12,495 nt of DNA, taken from NCBI GenBank assembly GCA_023418315.1, contig JAEZZY010000031.1, positions 1-12,495 of the forward strand. The letters are read 5' to 3'. Below are positions 6,714 through 12,495 of the stretch, one piece after another (the first letter of the stretch is position 1; each line of letters begins with the position of its first letter). A program made the translations under genes and the position numbers. Source of the stretch: Bacteroidota bacterium. GTDB lineage: Bacteria > Bacteroidota > Bacteroidia > Chitinophagales > Chitinophagaceae. Below the pieces are notes generated by a model. It ran no database searches, was not told where the DNA came from, and worked only from the letters and a program-made list of their open reading frames with translations.

Positions 6714-8006
6714 GTGCCGATAGAAGCGCTTTATAACATTTATCTGCAACATCCGGTTATACAAACCGATACCCGGAAACTCCAATCCGGTGCGCTTTTC
6801 TTTGCCCTGAAAGGAGCCAATTTCAATGGAAATATTTTTGCACAAAAAGCCATAGAAAACGGCGCTGCCTATGCCATCATTGACGAACCGGAATACAAAC
6901 TGGACGAGCGATTTATTCTTGTAGAAAATGTGCTGGAAACCTTGCAGCAATTAGCGCTTCATCACCGCAAGCAATTTACGATCCCCTTCATAGCCATCAC
7001 CGGCAGCAACGGAAAGACAACAACCAAAGAGCTGATCACCACCGTACTCCGTCAAAAATTCGTTACATACGCCACAGAGGGAAATCTCAACAACCACATA
7101 GGCGTGCCGCTTACGCTTTTAAAAATAAAACAAGACGCGCAGATGGCGGTAGTGGAAATGGGTGCCAATCACCTCCACGAAATAGAAAGCTATTGCAAAA
7201 TAGCGCTCCCCACCCATGCACTCATTACCAATTGTGGCAAAGCGCACCTTGAAGGCTTCGGAAGTGAAGAAGGCGTGCGGAAAGGCAAGGGAGAATTATA
7301 TGATTTTATCCGTGCGCAAAAAGGTATCATCTTTCGCAATGCCGACCTTGCTTATTTAAAAGAAATGGCAAAAGACATTGCGCAGCAAATCACCTATGGC
7401 CATGCAAATGCACAGTATATAGGCAAGATCATCTCCGAAGATGTTTTTCTGAAAATAGCCGTTCTCACTTCCGGAATGGAAACATCCATCAGTACACAGC
7501 TTGCAGGCGATTTTAATTTCCCCAATGTGATGGCAGCCATAGCCGTCGGCGCTCATTTCGGTATCGGCATAGACGCGATAAAAAAAGCCATTGAACAGTA
7601 CAGCCCCGACAACAGTCGTTCTCAGTTTATGGAAATCGGAAGCAATAAAATCATCTTAGATGCCTATAATGCGAACCCGACCAGTATGCGCGCCGCCATC
7701 CAAAATTTTGCGGCTACGGATCTGAAAAACAAAACCCTGTGGCTCGGAGCGATGAAGGAAATGGGTGCGGAAGAAAAAAATGAGCATCAGGCGTTACTCG
7801 CGTTTATCCGCAAATATGCATGGAAAGAAGTGATCTGCGTAGGCAAAGAATTTGAAGGAATGACGGAGGGAATGCTATGGTTTGAGCATTCCGCGCAAGC
7901 GGCAGAATGGATAAAAACACATCCGCCTATAAATGCTTCTATATTGATAAAAGGCTCGCGCGGCAGCAAGATGGAAGCCTTGCTGGAAGCGGTGAAGAGC
8001 AGTTAG
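6714..8006 (+). CDS. murF: UDP-N-acetylmuramoyl-tripeptide--D-alanyl-D-alanine ligase
   Basis: MurF adds D-Ala-D-Ala to the UDP-MurNAc-tripeptide with ATP, the last cytoplasmic step of peptidoglycan pentapeptide synthesis. The 430 residues show the three Mur-ligase domains: an N-terminal substrate domain with 'DTRKLQSGALFFALKGANFNGN' (19-40), a central ATPase domain with P-loop 'GSNGKTTTKE' (97-106), 'GNLNNHIGVPLTLL' (123-136) and 'VEMGANHLHEI' (147-157), and a C-terminal domain with 'DAYNANPTSMRAAI' (316-329) and 'KGSRGSKMEALLE' (413-425). Length is slightly short but normal. The start is GTG at 6714: an in-frame TAA at 6696 excludes anything longer, and the N-terminal 'IEALYNIYLQHP' fits the family. 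The common 'LGDM' before the C-terminal block reads 'LGAM' (344-347). murF stands apart from other visible peptidoglycan genes and converges on zapA. Confidence 0.95.
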   Translation: MPIEALYNIYLQHPVIQTDTRKLQSGALFFALKGANFNGNIFAQKAIENGAAYAIIDEPEYKLDERFILVENVLETLQQLALHHRKQFTIPFIAITGSNGKTTTKELITTVLRQKFVTYATEGNLNNHIGVPLTLLKIKQDAQMAVVEMGANHLHEIESYCKIALPTHALITNCGKAHLEGFGSEEGVRKGKGELYDFIRAQKGIIFRNADLAYLKEMAKDIAQQITYGHANAQYIGKIISEDVFLKIAVLTSGMETSISTQLAGDFNFPNVMAAIAVGAHFGIGIDAIKKAIEQYSPDNSRSQFMEIGSNKIILDAYNANPTSMRAAIQNFAATDLKNKTLWLGAMKEMGAEEKNEHQALLAFIRKYAWKEVICVGKEFEGMTEGMLWFEHSAQAAEWIKTHPPINASILIKGSRGSKMEALLEAVKSS

Positions 8007-8022
8007 CAATTAGCAGTTGGCA
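7998..8022. repeat. Short direct repeat between murF and zapA ends
   Basis: AGCAGTTAGCA (7998-8008) and AGCAGTTGGCA (8012-8022) match at 10 of 11 bases with a 14-bp period. The repeat covers the murF stop codon and almost all of the 19-bp gap to the zapA stop. It looks like low-complexity spacer sequence rather than a functional element. Confidence 0.5.
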
Positions 8023-8025
8023 GCG

Positions 8026-8316
8026 CTATTCTTCTTCCAGTGCTTTATCAATCTTTTCTGCGAGTTGCGAGAGTTCTTTTTGCAGCAAGGGGTTTTTGAA
8101 CGATTCGGCTGTATTATCCACTGCATACATCAGCACACACATCGCCAGAAAATCCTGATCGTCTTTGCCAGCATAATGCCTGCGAAATTCGGTAATTTTT
8201 TCATCCGCTACTTTCACGGATTTGCGTACGGCTTCTTCTTCCTCCGGCTTTATGCGTATGCGGTAGCTGCGCCCGGCAAGCCATACATTAATCGGAATCA
8301 ATTTTTCATCGCTCAT
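8026..8316 (-). CDS. zapA: Cell division protein ZapA
   Basis: ZapA binds FtsZ and bundles its filaments at the division site. The 96 residues match the Bacteroidota form: an N-terminal 'IPINVWLAGRSYRIRIKPEEEEAVRKSVKVADEKITEFR' segment (7-45, the beta-hairpin and first helix), 'YAGKDDQDFLAMCVLMYAV' (48-66), and a C-terminal helix rich in E, K and L (about 70-96) suited to the coiled-coil dimer/tetramer of the family. Length is typical. The start codon overlaps the lspA stop as ATGA (8313-8316), so it is very likely translated with lspA from the same mRNA. No terminator hairpin with a T-run is visible behind it before murF. The lspA-zapA pairing is an envelope and division grouping with no further meaning that can be read. 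Confidence 0.9.
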   Translation of the reverse strand: MSDEKLIPINVWLAGRSYRIRIKPEEEEAVRKSVKVADEKITEFRRHYAGKDDQDFLAMCVLMYAVDNTAESFKNPLLQKELSQLAEKIDKALEEE

Positions 8317-8951
8317 GATTCAGAGGGTTGAGAGAGATTCTGGGAAGCGGGTTCCTGCAATAATTTTTTCTGAAAAAACAACAATACCATCACGCCTATG
8401 GATATGGCGGCATCGGCTATATTGAATACCGGTTCAAAAAACTGAAACCGCTGACCGCCTTTATACGGTATCCATTGCGGCAATACCACATCCACCATAG
8501 GGAAATAGAGCATATCCACCACCTTGCCGTGAAACAGCTTTCCGTAGCCTTCTCCTATAGAAACAAGCTTAGCAATATGAAATGTACTTTCCGTAAAAAT
8601 CAATCCGTAGAAAATACTGTCTATCAAATTGCCTAAAGCACCGGCTAAAATAAGTGCCGCACAAATCAGCAACCCTCTTCCATATCCTTTATCACACAAT
8701 CTTTTCAGGAAAAAGAACCCGAAGACTACGGCTACCAGACGAAACAAGGTAAGGAGCAGCTTACCTATAGCCGCCTGACTGAGCTTCATACCGAATGCCA
8801 TACCTTCATTTTCGATAAAATGCAGACGAAACCAGTTGCCTACAACATTCACTTCTTCCCCATAATAAAAATGGGTTTTGATATAATATTTCGATGCCTG
8901 ATCCAGAATAATGACAATCAGAATAATCAGCAGTGCGTAACGATACTTCAC
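8313..8951 (-). CDS. lspA: Lipoprotein signal peptidase (signal peptidase II)
   Basis: LspA, an inner-membrane aspartyl protease, cuts the signal peptide from prolipoproteins after lipidation of the lipobox Cys. The 212 residues hold four likely membrane helices (about 5-17, 60-81, 92-115, 174-194). Family blocks are 'DQASKYYI' (17-24), 'FIENEGMAFG' (45-54), 'AGALGNLIDS' (103-112) and 'FNIADAAISIG' (176-186). D111 and D180 are the expected catalytic pair. The residue after D111 is Ser where many other bacteria have Arg; I recall this, together with the longer periplasmic loop (about 118-172, with 'HGKVVDMLYFP'), as usual in Bacteroidota. The C-terminal tail is hydrophilic. The start is GTG at 8951, with a run of nine T two bases before it on the coding strand and no Shine-Dalgarno. 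Own -7 box upstream; zapA overlaps downstream. Confidence 0.95.
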   Translation of the reverse strand: MKYRYALLIILIVIILDQASKYYIKTHFYYGEEVNVVGNWFRLHFIENEGMAFGMKLSQAAIGKLLLTLFRLVAVVFGFFFLKRLCDKGYGRGLLICAALILAGALGNLIDSIFYGLIFTESTFHIAKLVSIGEGYGKLFHGKVVDMLYFPMVDVVLPQWIPYKGGQRFQFFEPVFNIADAAISIGVMVLLFFQKKLLQEPASQNLSQPSES

Positions 8952-8980
8952 GAAAAAAAAAGTTAAACGATAATTGCCGC

Positions 8981-8988
8981 CAAAGATA
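8981..8988 (-). promoter_or_regulatory. -7 promoter box for lspA-zapA
   Basis: On the minus strand TATCTTTG is a perfect TAnnTTTG match, about 30 bp before the lspA GTG. A convincing -33 TTG is not present at the usual distance; the nearest candidate reads TTTCTG. This suggests lspA-zapA can be transcribed apart from the DUF2807 gene 113 bp upstream. Confidence 0.5.
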
Positions 8989-9064
8989 CAGCCTTGCGGG
9001 GTTATTACAGAAAGAATAGCGGATTCCGTTCTTATTTGTCATTTTCAAAAGACAGATCGCCACA

Positions 9065-9727
9065 CTATTGTTTACGCACTTTTCCCGAACCGGAGATGTT
9101 CGTATCCACGCCCTCCGTGGGGTTGCCCCAATAATCTACCGTACCCGAACCGGAAATGGTTACATTCAAATATTTGGTTACGGTTACATCTATGTCGCCG
9201 GAGCCGGAGATGTCTGCATATACGGTTTCCGAAACAGCTTCTTTTGCATTGATTTTTCCGGAGCCGTTTATCGTAACTGCCAAATCGGTAAAATGATTTT
9301 CTCCGAAGTTAATTGTGCTGCTGCCATTGACGGTTGCTTTCATGCGAATGCCGATATGCTCCCCTGCCCTCACGTTTCCGGAGCCGTTTATATCTATGCG
9401 GTTGATGCCCGTGGTATAGAGCCGCACGCGAATGTTGTTGTTCTTCACATTGATGTATTCATCATCTATTTGCAAGATGAGCTTGCCTTTGCGCACCTTC
9501 GATTCATACACCGGTAGAAGATTGTGATAACCGGTAATTTCTACTTTGTTTTCCGTGGCGGAGATAATCTCAAGATTTTCGCTGCCATTCAGCTCTACAG
9601 CGTCAATTTCTTCGAGGTAGCGTGTTTCGGTTACGATATGTCCTTCCCCTTTTATAAAATGTTTTCTGCAAGAAGTAAAAACAATACAGCTAAGCAGGAC
9701 GGCGAATAATACGATTGATTTTTTCAT
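9065..9727 (-). CDS. Head GIN / DUF2807 domain lipoprotein
   Basis: A 220-residue predicted lipoprotein: hydrophobic signal with lipobox F17-T-S-C20, then a DUF2807 (putative auto-transporter adhesin, head GIN) domain over nearly the whole mature chain. The signature is a series of 'NGSG/SGSG' turns at residues 114, 134 (NGSS), 154, 174, 192 and 212, a period of about 20, as expected for stacked beta-helix rungs. An earlier 'NGSE' stands at 47. Proteins of this family are common in Bacteroidota envelopes; their function is not established, and the adhesin label is only a family name. At DNA level the repeats share identical segments. It lies 42 bp downstream of the TonB receptor on the same strand with no terminator between, so co-transcription is likely. 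The stop is TAG at 9065-9067; no clear terminator follows. Confidence 0.85.
   Translation of the reverse strand: MKKSIVLFAVLLSCIVFTSCRKHFIKGEGHIVTETRYLEEIDAVELNGSENLEIISATENKVEITGYHNLLPVYESKVRKGKLILQIDDEYINVKNNNIRVRLYTTGINRIDINGSGNVRAGEHIGIRMKATVNGSSTINFGENHFTDLAVTINGSGKINAKEAVSETVYADISGSGDIDVTVTKYLNVTISGSGTVDYWGNPTEGVDTNISGSGKVRKQ
9255..9391. repeat. 17-bp direct repeat, 120 bp apart, inside the DUF2807 gene
   Basis: TTTCCGGAGCCGTTTAT occurs at 9255-9271 and again at 9375-9391, exactly 120 bp (40 codons, two protein rungs) apart. It encodes the 'INGSG' turn in both places. Shorter CCGGA copies occur at the other rungs. The pattern fits internal duplication of beta-helix units. Confidence 0.7.
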
Positions 9728-9744
9728 GGTTTGGATATGTTGCT

Positions 9745-9765
9745 TTTTGAATTTTGAATTTTAAA
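9745..9765. repeat. TTTTGAA heptamer tandem repeat
   Basis: TTTTGAA occurs twice in a row (9745-9758), followed by a degenerate TTTTAAA (9759-9765). The repeat fills half of the 42-bp gap between the TonB receptor and the DUF2807 gene. A similar TTTGAAATTTTGAAAA string occurs near the right end of the window (about 12453-12468). It looks like low-complexity intergenic sequence. Confidence 0.6.
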
Positions 9766-9769
9766 TCTG

Positions 9770-12142
9770 TCAATGAAAATCTATCCGGTAGCTAATGTTC
9801 GGGAAAAAACCCATTTGATAAACCGTCTTGATTTTCCCACTGTGCTCATCGAAATAGGATGCGTAGGGATTTTGATGATGGGTGATATTTTGTATTTCAA
9901 GGAGAATGCTGTGCGTGGCGTTTTTCCGGTTCCATTTATAGTAGGCACTCATATCCAACCGGAAATAATTTTTGCCTTTCAGGGAATAAAAACTGTGGGG
10001 CATATAGACGGTTTCTCCGGCATCAACGGAAGCACCGAGGTTTATAGGCGTTTCTCTTAATCCGCCACTTGTCAGTATTTTCCCGTTCAGCCCTATCAAT
10101 TTTTTTCCTGTCTTATGCAGTTTAAATTCTTTTCCGCCAATGATATTTGCCTGGTAGCCTCTGTTGTAGCGGGTATTGTATTCCTTGCCTAAATAATCTT
10201 TATAGGTGGCGGTATAAACCGATCCGGTAAGGAGAAAATAATACCCGTCATGGAAGGGCTTTTCTACGCTCAGGTCTAATCCATAATTCTGTCCGGTGCC
10301 GGTGCTTACAAGTGGCTTATCGGTTTCCATCAATGAAAATGCGGCTTCCGCATTGAGCAGGGAAAAACCCGAAACGCTGTCTTGCTCCACGGCTATGTCA
10401 TACAGTTTTTGATAATAGAGTTCCGTTTTGATACGCAAGCCCCAGGGCAGTGATGTTGTATAGCCCGCCACTCCATGAAATGCTTTTTGTAAGTCGAGGT
10501 TTTTATTGGAATAGGCTGTTGCCCCATGCACATCCTTCCGTTCATAAAAATAAGCGGCTTGCTGCTGTGGTTTGCTGTGCAAGCCTGCGGCAAGTGAAAA
10601 ACGATGCCGTCCCAGCTCATAAGCCGCCGCTGCTCGCGGTTCAAGGCTATACGTACCATTCAGGGCGAGGTAAGAGCCATGTACGCCCACATTCGTAGTA
10701 AGGCGTTCATTCAGCCTTGTTTTCCACTGCGCATAGGCTTGATAATAGTTCATCTGTCCTTTGCTTTCCAGCACGCTTTTCCACGCAGCTTCGTCATTGT
10801 CAAAATAATTATAGTGAAGATCATAGGCTATGTTTTGCACTACTACACCGGCACGAACTGTATGGCGTGCGTTCAGTTTATGATTATACAGCAGAGAAAA
10901 CCGGTAAGCGGTATTTGAAAAATCGGAATTGCTGACGGGCACGCTTGTGTAATCCGCACGTTGATTGAGCGTATCATATTGTTCGGTTGATTTTTCGTGG
11001 GAGAGGGATAGGATGGTCTTTAGGTAAGCATGCCTGGAAATCGGGTACTGATGCGTGATGCCGGCTACGCCCATCAGGGCTTTGTTGTTGTAATTAAGGT
11101 TAAATTCATCCTCATTATTCCAGGCGGTGCTGTCTTTTTTAGTATCGCGCATTACGGTATTATAACCGCCTAAGCCAAAGACGGAAAATGTGCCTGCATG
11201 TTGGGTAGGAAAATACAGCTTGAACGAAGCATCCTGATAATCGGGAGCAGCGCCGCCGAGCGCTAAGAAATTACCCAGTAGGGCTAAGGTAGAATAACGA
11301 TAATTGACAAGGTAAGAAGCCTTACTGCCTTTGCGGAAATAGCCTTCAGTAGCCGCTTCCAGACCCAGCGCACCTACCTGAACGGTATGCTCGCGACGCT
11401 CGGCGTTCCCGTTTCGGAAGCTGAGATCAAACGCGCCGGACAAGGCATTGCCTATCTCTGCCGGAAAAGCGCCCGTATAAAAATCGGAGGTGCCTAAGAC
11501 ATTTGCATTGAGCATGCTAATGGCGCCGCCCGTAGCGCCCAGTCCGCCAAAATGATTGGGATTCGGAATTTCTATTCCTTCCAACCGCCATAGCACACCC
11601 GTAGGCGCATTTCCCCGTACTACGATACCGTTGCTTTGGTCGCCGCCGTTCGACACGCCGGGAAAATTCATCACCATGCGTGCGGGGTCGGCAAAGGAAG
11701 CCGCGTATCTTCTCGTTTCCTCTACCGAAAAGGAGCGGGCGCTCACCGTAGCCATTTCGTTCAGCGGCGCAACACCGTCTTTGTAGGCACTTACGGTTAC
11801 TTCTTTTAAGGCGCTCAGGTTTTCTTTTAAGGAAATATTCAGCTCCAGTTCCTTTCCGGCGATTACCATCACCTGAGAAGCGGTTTGGGGTTCATAACCG
11901 GTGTAGCTGTATTGAATCGTTTGACGACCTACGGGTACTTTATCCATCCTATAATAGCCTTCGGCATCGGTAGCCGCATTAAGCTGATCGTTGCCCACCA
12001 CAAAAACAATCACGCCCGGCAGGGGTTCATGGGAAGCCGCGTCCGTTACCCTGCCGCGTATTTTTTGGGTGAAGGAAGTCTGGGCTATAGCCCCTTTAGT
12101 ATAGGCAAAAAGAAATAAGAAAATAAGATGAACCGGTTTCAT
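9770..12142 (-). CDS. TonB-dependent receptor with CarboxypepD_reg-like N-terminal domain
   Basis: An outer-membrane active-transport barrel driven by TonB/ExbBD. With the start chosen at 12142 it has 790 residues: signal peptide 1 to about 20 (KPVHLIFLFLFAYTKGAIA), a carboxypeptidase-regulatory-like beta-sandwich at about 27-100 ('IRGRVTD...PLPGVIVFV...TDAEGYYRMDKVPVG...YTGYEP'), a plug region at about 110-240 ('MNFPGVSNGGDQSNGIVVRGN', 'LEGIEIPNPNHFGG'), then a long barrel ending in 'FPNISYRIDFH'. The frame is open back to an ATG at 12256, but that version puts 38 extra residues before the signal peptide, so the internal ATG is preferred; another Met at 12193 is less likely. No SusD-like partner, anti-sigma factor or sigma factor is adjacent, so it is not a SusC-type pair. 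The substrate is unknown. The DUF2807 lipoprotein gene follows. Confidence 0.9.
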   Translation of the reverse strand: MKPVHLIFLFLFAYTKGAIAQTSFTQKIRGRVTDAASHEPLPGVIVFVVGNDQLNAATDAEGYYRMDKVPVGRQTIQYSYTGYEPQTASQVMVIAGKELELNISLKENLSALKEVTVSAYKDGVAPLNEMATVSARSFSVEETRRYAASFADPARMVMNFPGVSNGGDQSNGIVVRGNAPTGVLWRLEGIEIPNPNHFGGLGATGGAISMLNANVLGTSDFYTGAFPAEIGNALSGAFDLSFRNGNAERREHTVQVGALGLEAATEGYFRKGSKASYLVNYRYSTLALLGNFLALGGAAPDYQDASFKLYFPTQHAGTFSVFGLGGYNTVMRDTKKDSTAWNNEDEFNLNYNNKALMGVAGITHQYPISRHAYLKTILSLSHEKSTEQYDTLNQRADYTSVPVSNSDFSNTAYRFSLLYNHKLNARHTVRAGVVVQNIAYDLHYNYFDNDEAAWKSVLESKGQMNYYQAYAQWKTRLNERLTTNVGVHGSYLALNGTYSLEPRAAAAYELGRHRFSLAAGLHSKPQQQAAYFYERKDVHGATAYSNKNLDLQKAFHGVAGYTTSLPWGLRIKTELYYQKLYDIAVEQDSVSGFSLLNAEAAFSLMETDKPLVSTGTGQNYGLDLSVEKPFHDGYYFLLTGSVYTATYKDYLGKEYNTRYNRGYQANIIGGKEFKLHKTGKKLIGLNGKILTSGGLRETPINLGASVDAGETVYMPHSFYSLKGKNYFRLDMSAYYKWNRKNATHSILLEIQNITHHQNPYASYFDEHSGKIKTVYQMGFFPNISYRIDFH

Positions 12143-12495
12143 TAAAACGATGTTTTGTGTAGTTAATACAACTTCACTAAGAATTACCCCCATGCGGAAG
12201 GAATATTTTTTTTTGGAGAATTTTATAGGGATAGAAAAGAGAGGGCAGGGCTGCATTGCGTAAGGTTGTTTTAAATGATACTATTTCGACTTCCTGTAAC
12301 TTTTTACCTAAACCTCCCATACATTCGTTTATGACAAAACGGCTAACCCTCTTTGTCATTTATTGTTTTCATTAGCGTTTTGATGTTATAAATAAAAGTT
12401 CCTTGAAAGTATTGTCAGTATTGAGTTTGGGAGGAATTTAAGTTGGAAACGATTTGAAATTTTGAAAACTTTGGATTTTTTAATTCATTGATTTT
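12143..12495. other. Gene-free upstream region of the TonB receptor
   Basis: About 350 A/T-rich bases with no convincing coding frame on either strand. It should hold the receptor's promoter, but I see no good TAnnTTTG box at a sensible distance. It contains a run of nine T at 12206-12214, an 8-bp inverted repeat at 12331-12359 and low-complexity A/T sequence near the right end. No RNA gene is recognisable. Confidence 0.5.
12331..12359. repeat. 8-bp inverted repeat upstream of the TonB receptor
   Basis: ATGACAAA (12331-12338) and TTTGTCAT (12352-12359) are perfect inverted copies with a 13-bp spacer, about 190 bp before the receptor start. The centre-to-centre distance of the arms is 21 bp, two helical turns, which would suit a dimeric DNA-binding protein. 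No T-run follows in either direction, so it is not a terminator. Confidence 0.45.

Noticed and set aside
7998..8022. Possible CRISPR-like or mobile-element end repeat between murF and zapA
   Set aside because: There are only two 11-bp copies with a 3-bp gap, no spacers and no transposase or inverted ends nearby.
9068..9517. 149-codon plus-strand frame opposite the DUF2807 gene
   Set aside because: Its apparent repeats are the complement of the NGSG-coding repeats. The minus-strand reading has a lipobox and a known domain, so this frame is a shadow.
12177..12256. N-terminal extension of the TonB receptor to the ATG at 12256
   Set aside because: It would place 38 residues, partly polar and lysine-rich, before a normal signal peptide. 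The internal ATG at 12142 gives a standard exported protein.
1..12495. tRNA, rRNA, CRISPR, insertion sequence, prophage or defence system
   Set aside because: All longer stretches are explained by housekeeping or envelope genes. None of the gaps holds a cloverleaf, a repeat array or mobile-element genes.

Overview
This is an ordinary-looking chromosomal segment of a Bacteroidota bacterium, most likely Chitinophagaceae or a close relative. The case rests on family content (an S46 dipeptidyl-peptidase, a lipoprotein-type LptC, a head-GIN/DUF2807 lipoprotein, a TonB-dependent receptor with an N-terminal carboxypeptidase-regulatory-like domain), on promoter-like boxes close to the Bacteroidota TAnnTTTG consensus, and on the lack of Shine-Dalgarno sites before most genes. 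The exact family is inferred from general impression of the proteins, not from a search.

Left part (1-4308): the 3' part of a TPR-repeat protein, closed by a hairpin terminator; a small DUF1801 protein on the minus strand; then, from a divergent promoter region, a tightly overlapping run coaX - outer-membrane barrel protein - lptC. The overlaps (20 bp and 8 bp) indicate one operon joining coenzyme A synthesis with outer-membrane and LPS-transport functions. A terminator-like hairpin lies inside the first codons of lptC.

Middle (4309-8025): a monocistronic secreted S46 peptidase of DPP7 type, with a clear -7 box preceded by two back-to-back 13-bp palindromes and a strong terminator behind it; then murF, starting at GTG from its own promoter.

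Right part (8026-12495), all on the minus strand: a TonB-dependent receptor, a DUF2807 lipoprotein 42 bp downstream, then lspA (GTG start, own -7 box) overlapping zapA by 4 bp. zapA converges on murF with only 19 bp between the stop codons. About 350 bp upstream of the receptor carry no gene.

Nearly every gene serves the cell envelope: LPS export (LptC), peptidoglycan precursor synthesis (MurF), division (ZapA), lipoprotein maturation (LspA, which would process the LptC and DUF2807 lipoproteins seen here), peptide digestion and nutrient uptake (S46, TonB receptor). I found no mobile element, CRISPR array, tRNA or rRNA, and no obvious new multi-gene system. The points most worth checking are the paired palindromes before the S46 gene, the hairpin inside lptC, and the altered cation-site residue in CoaX.
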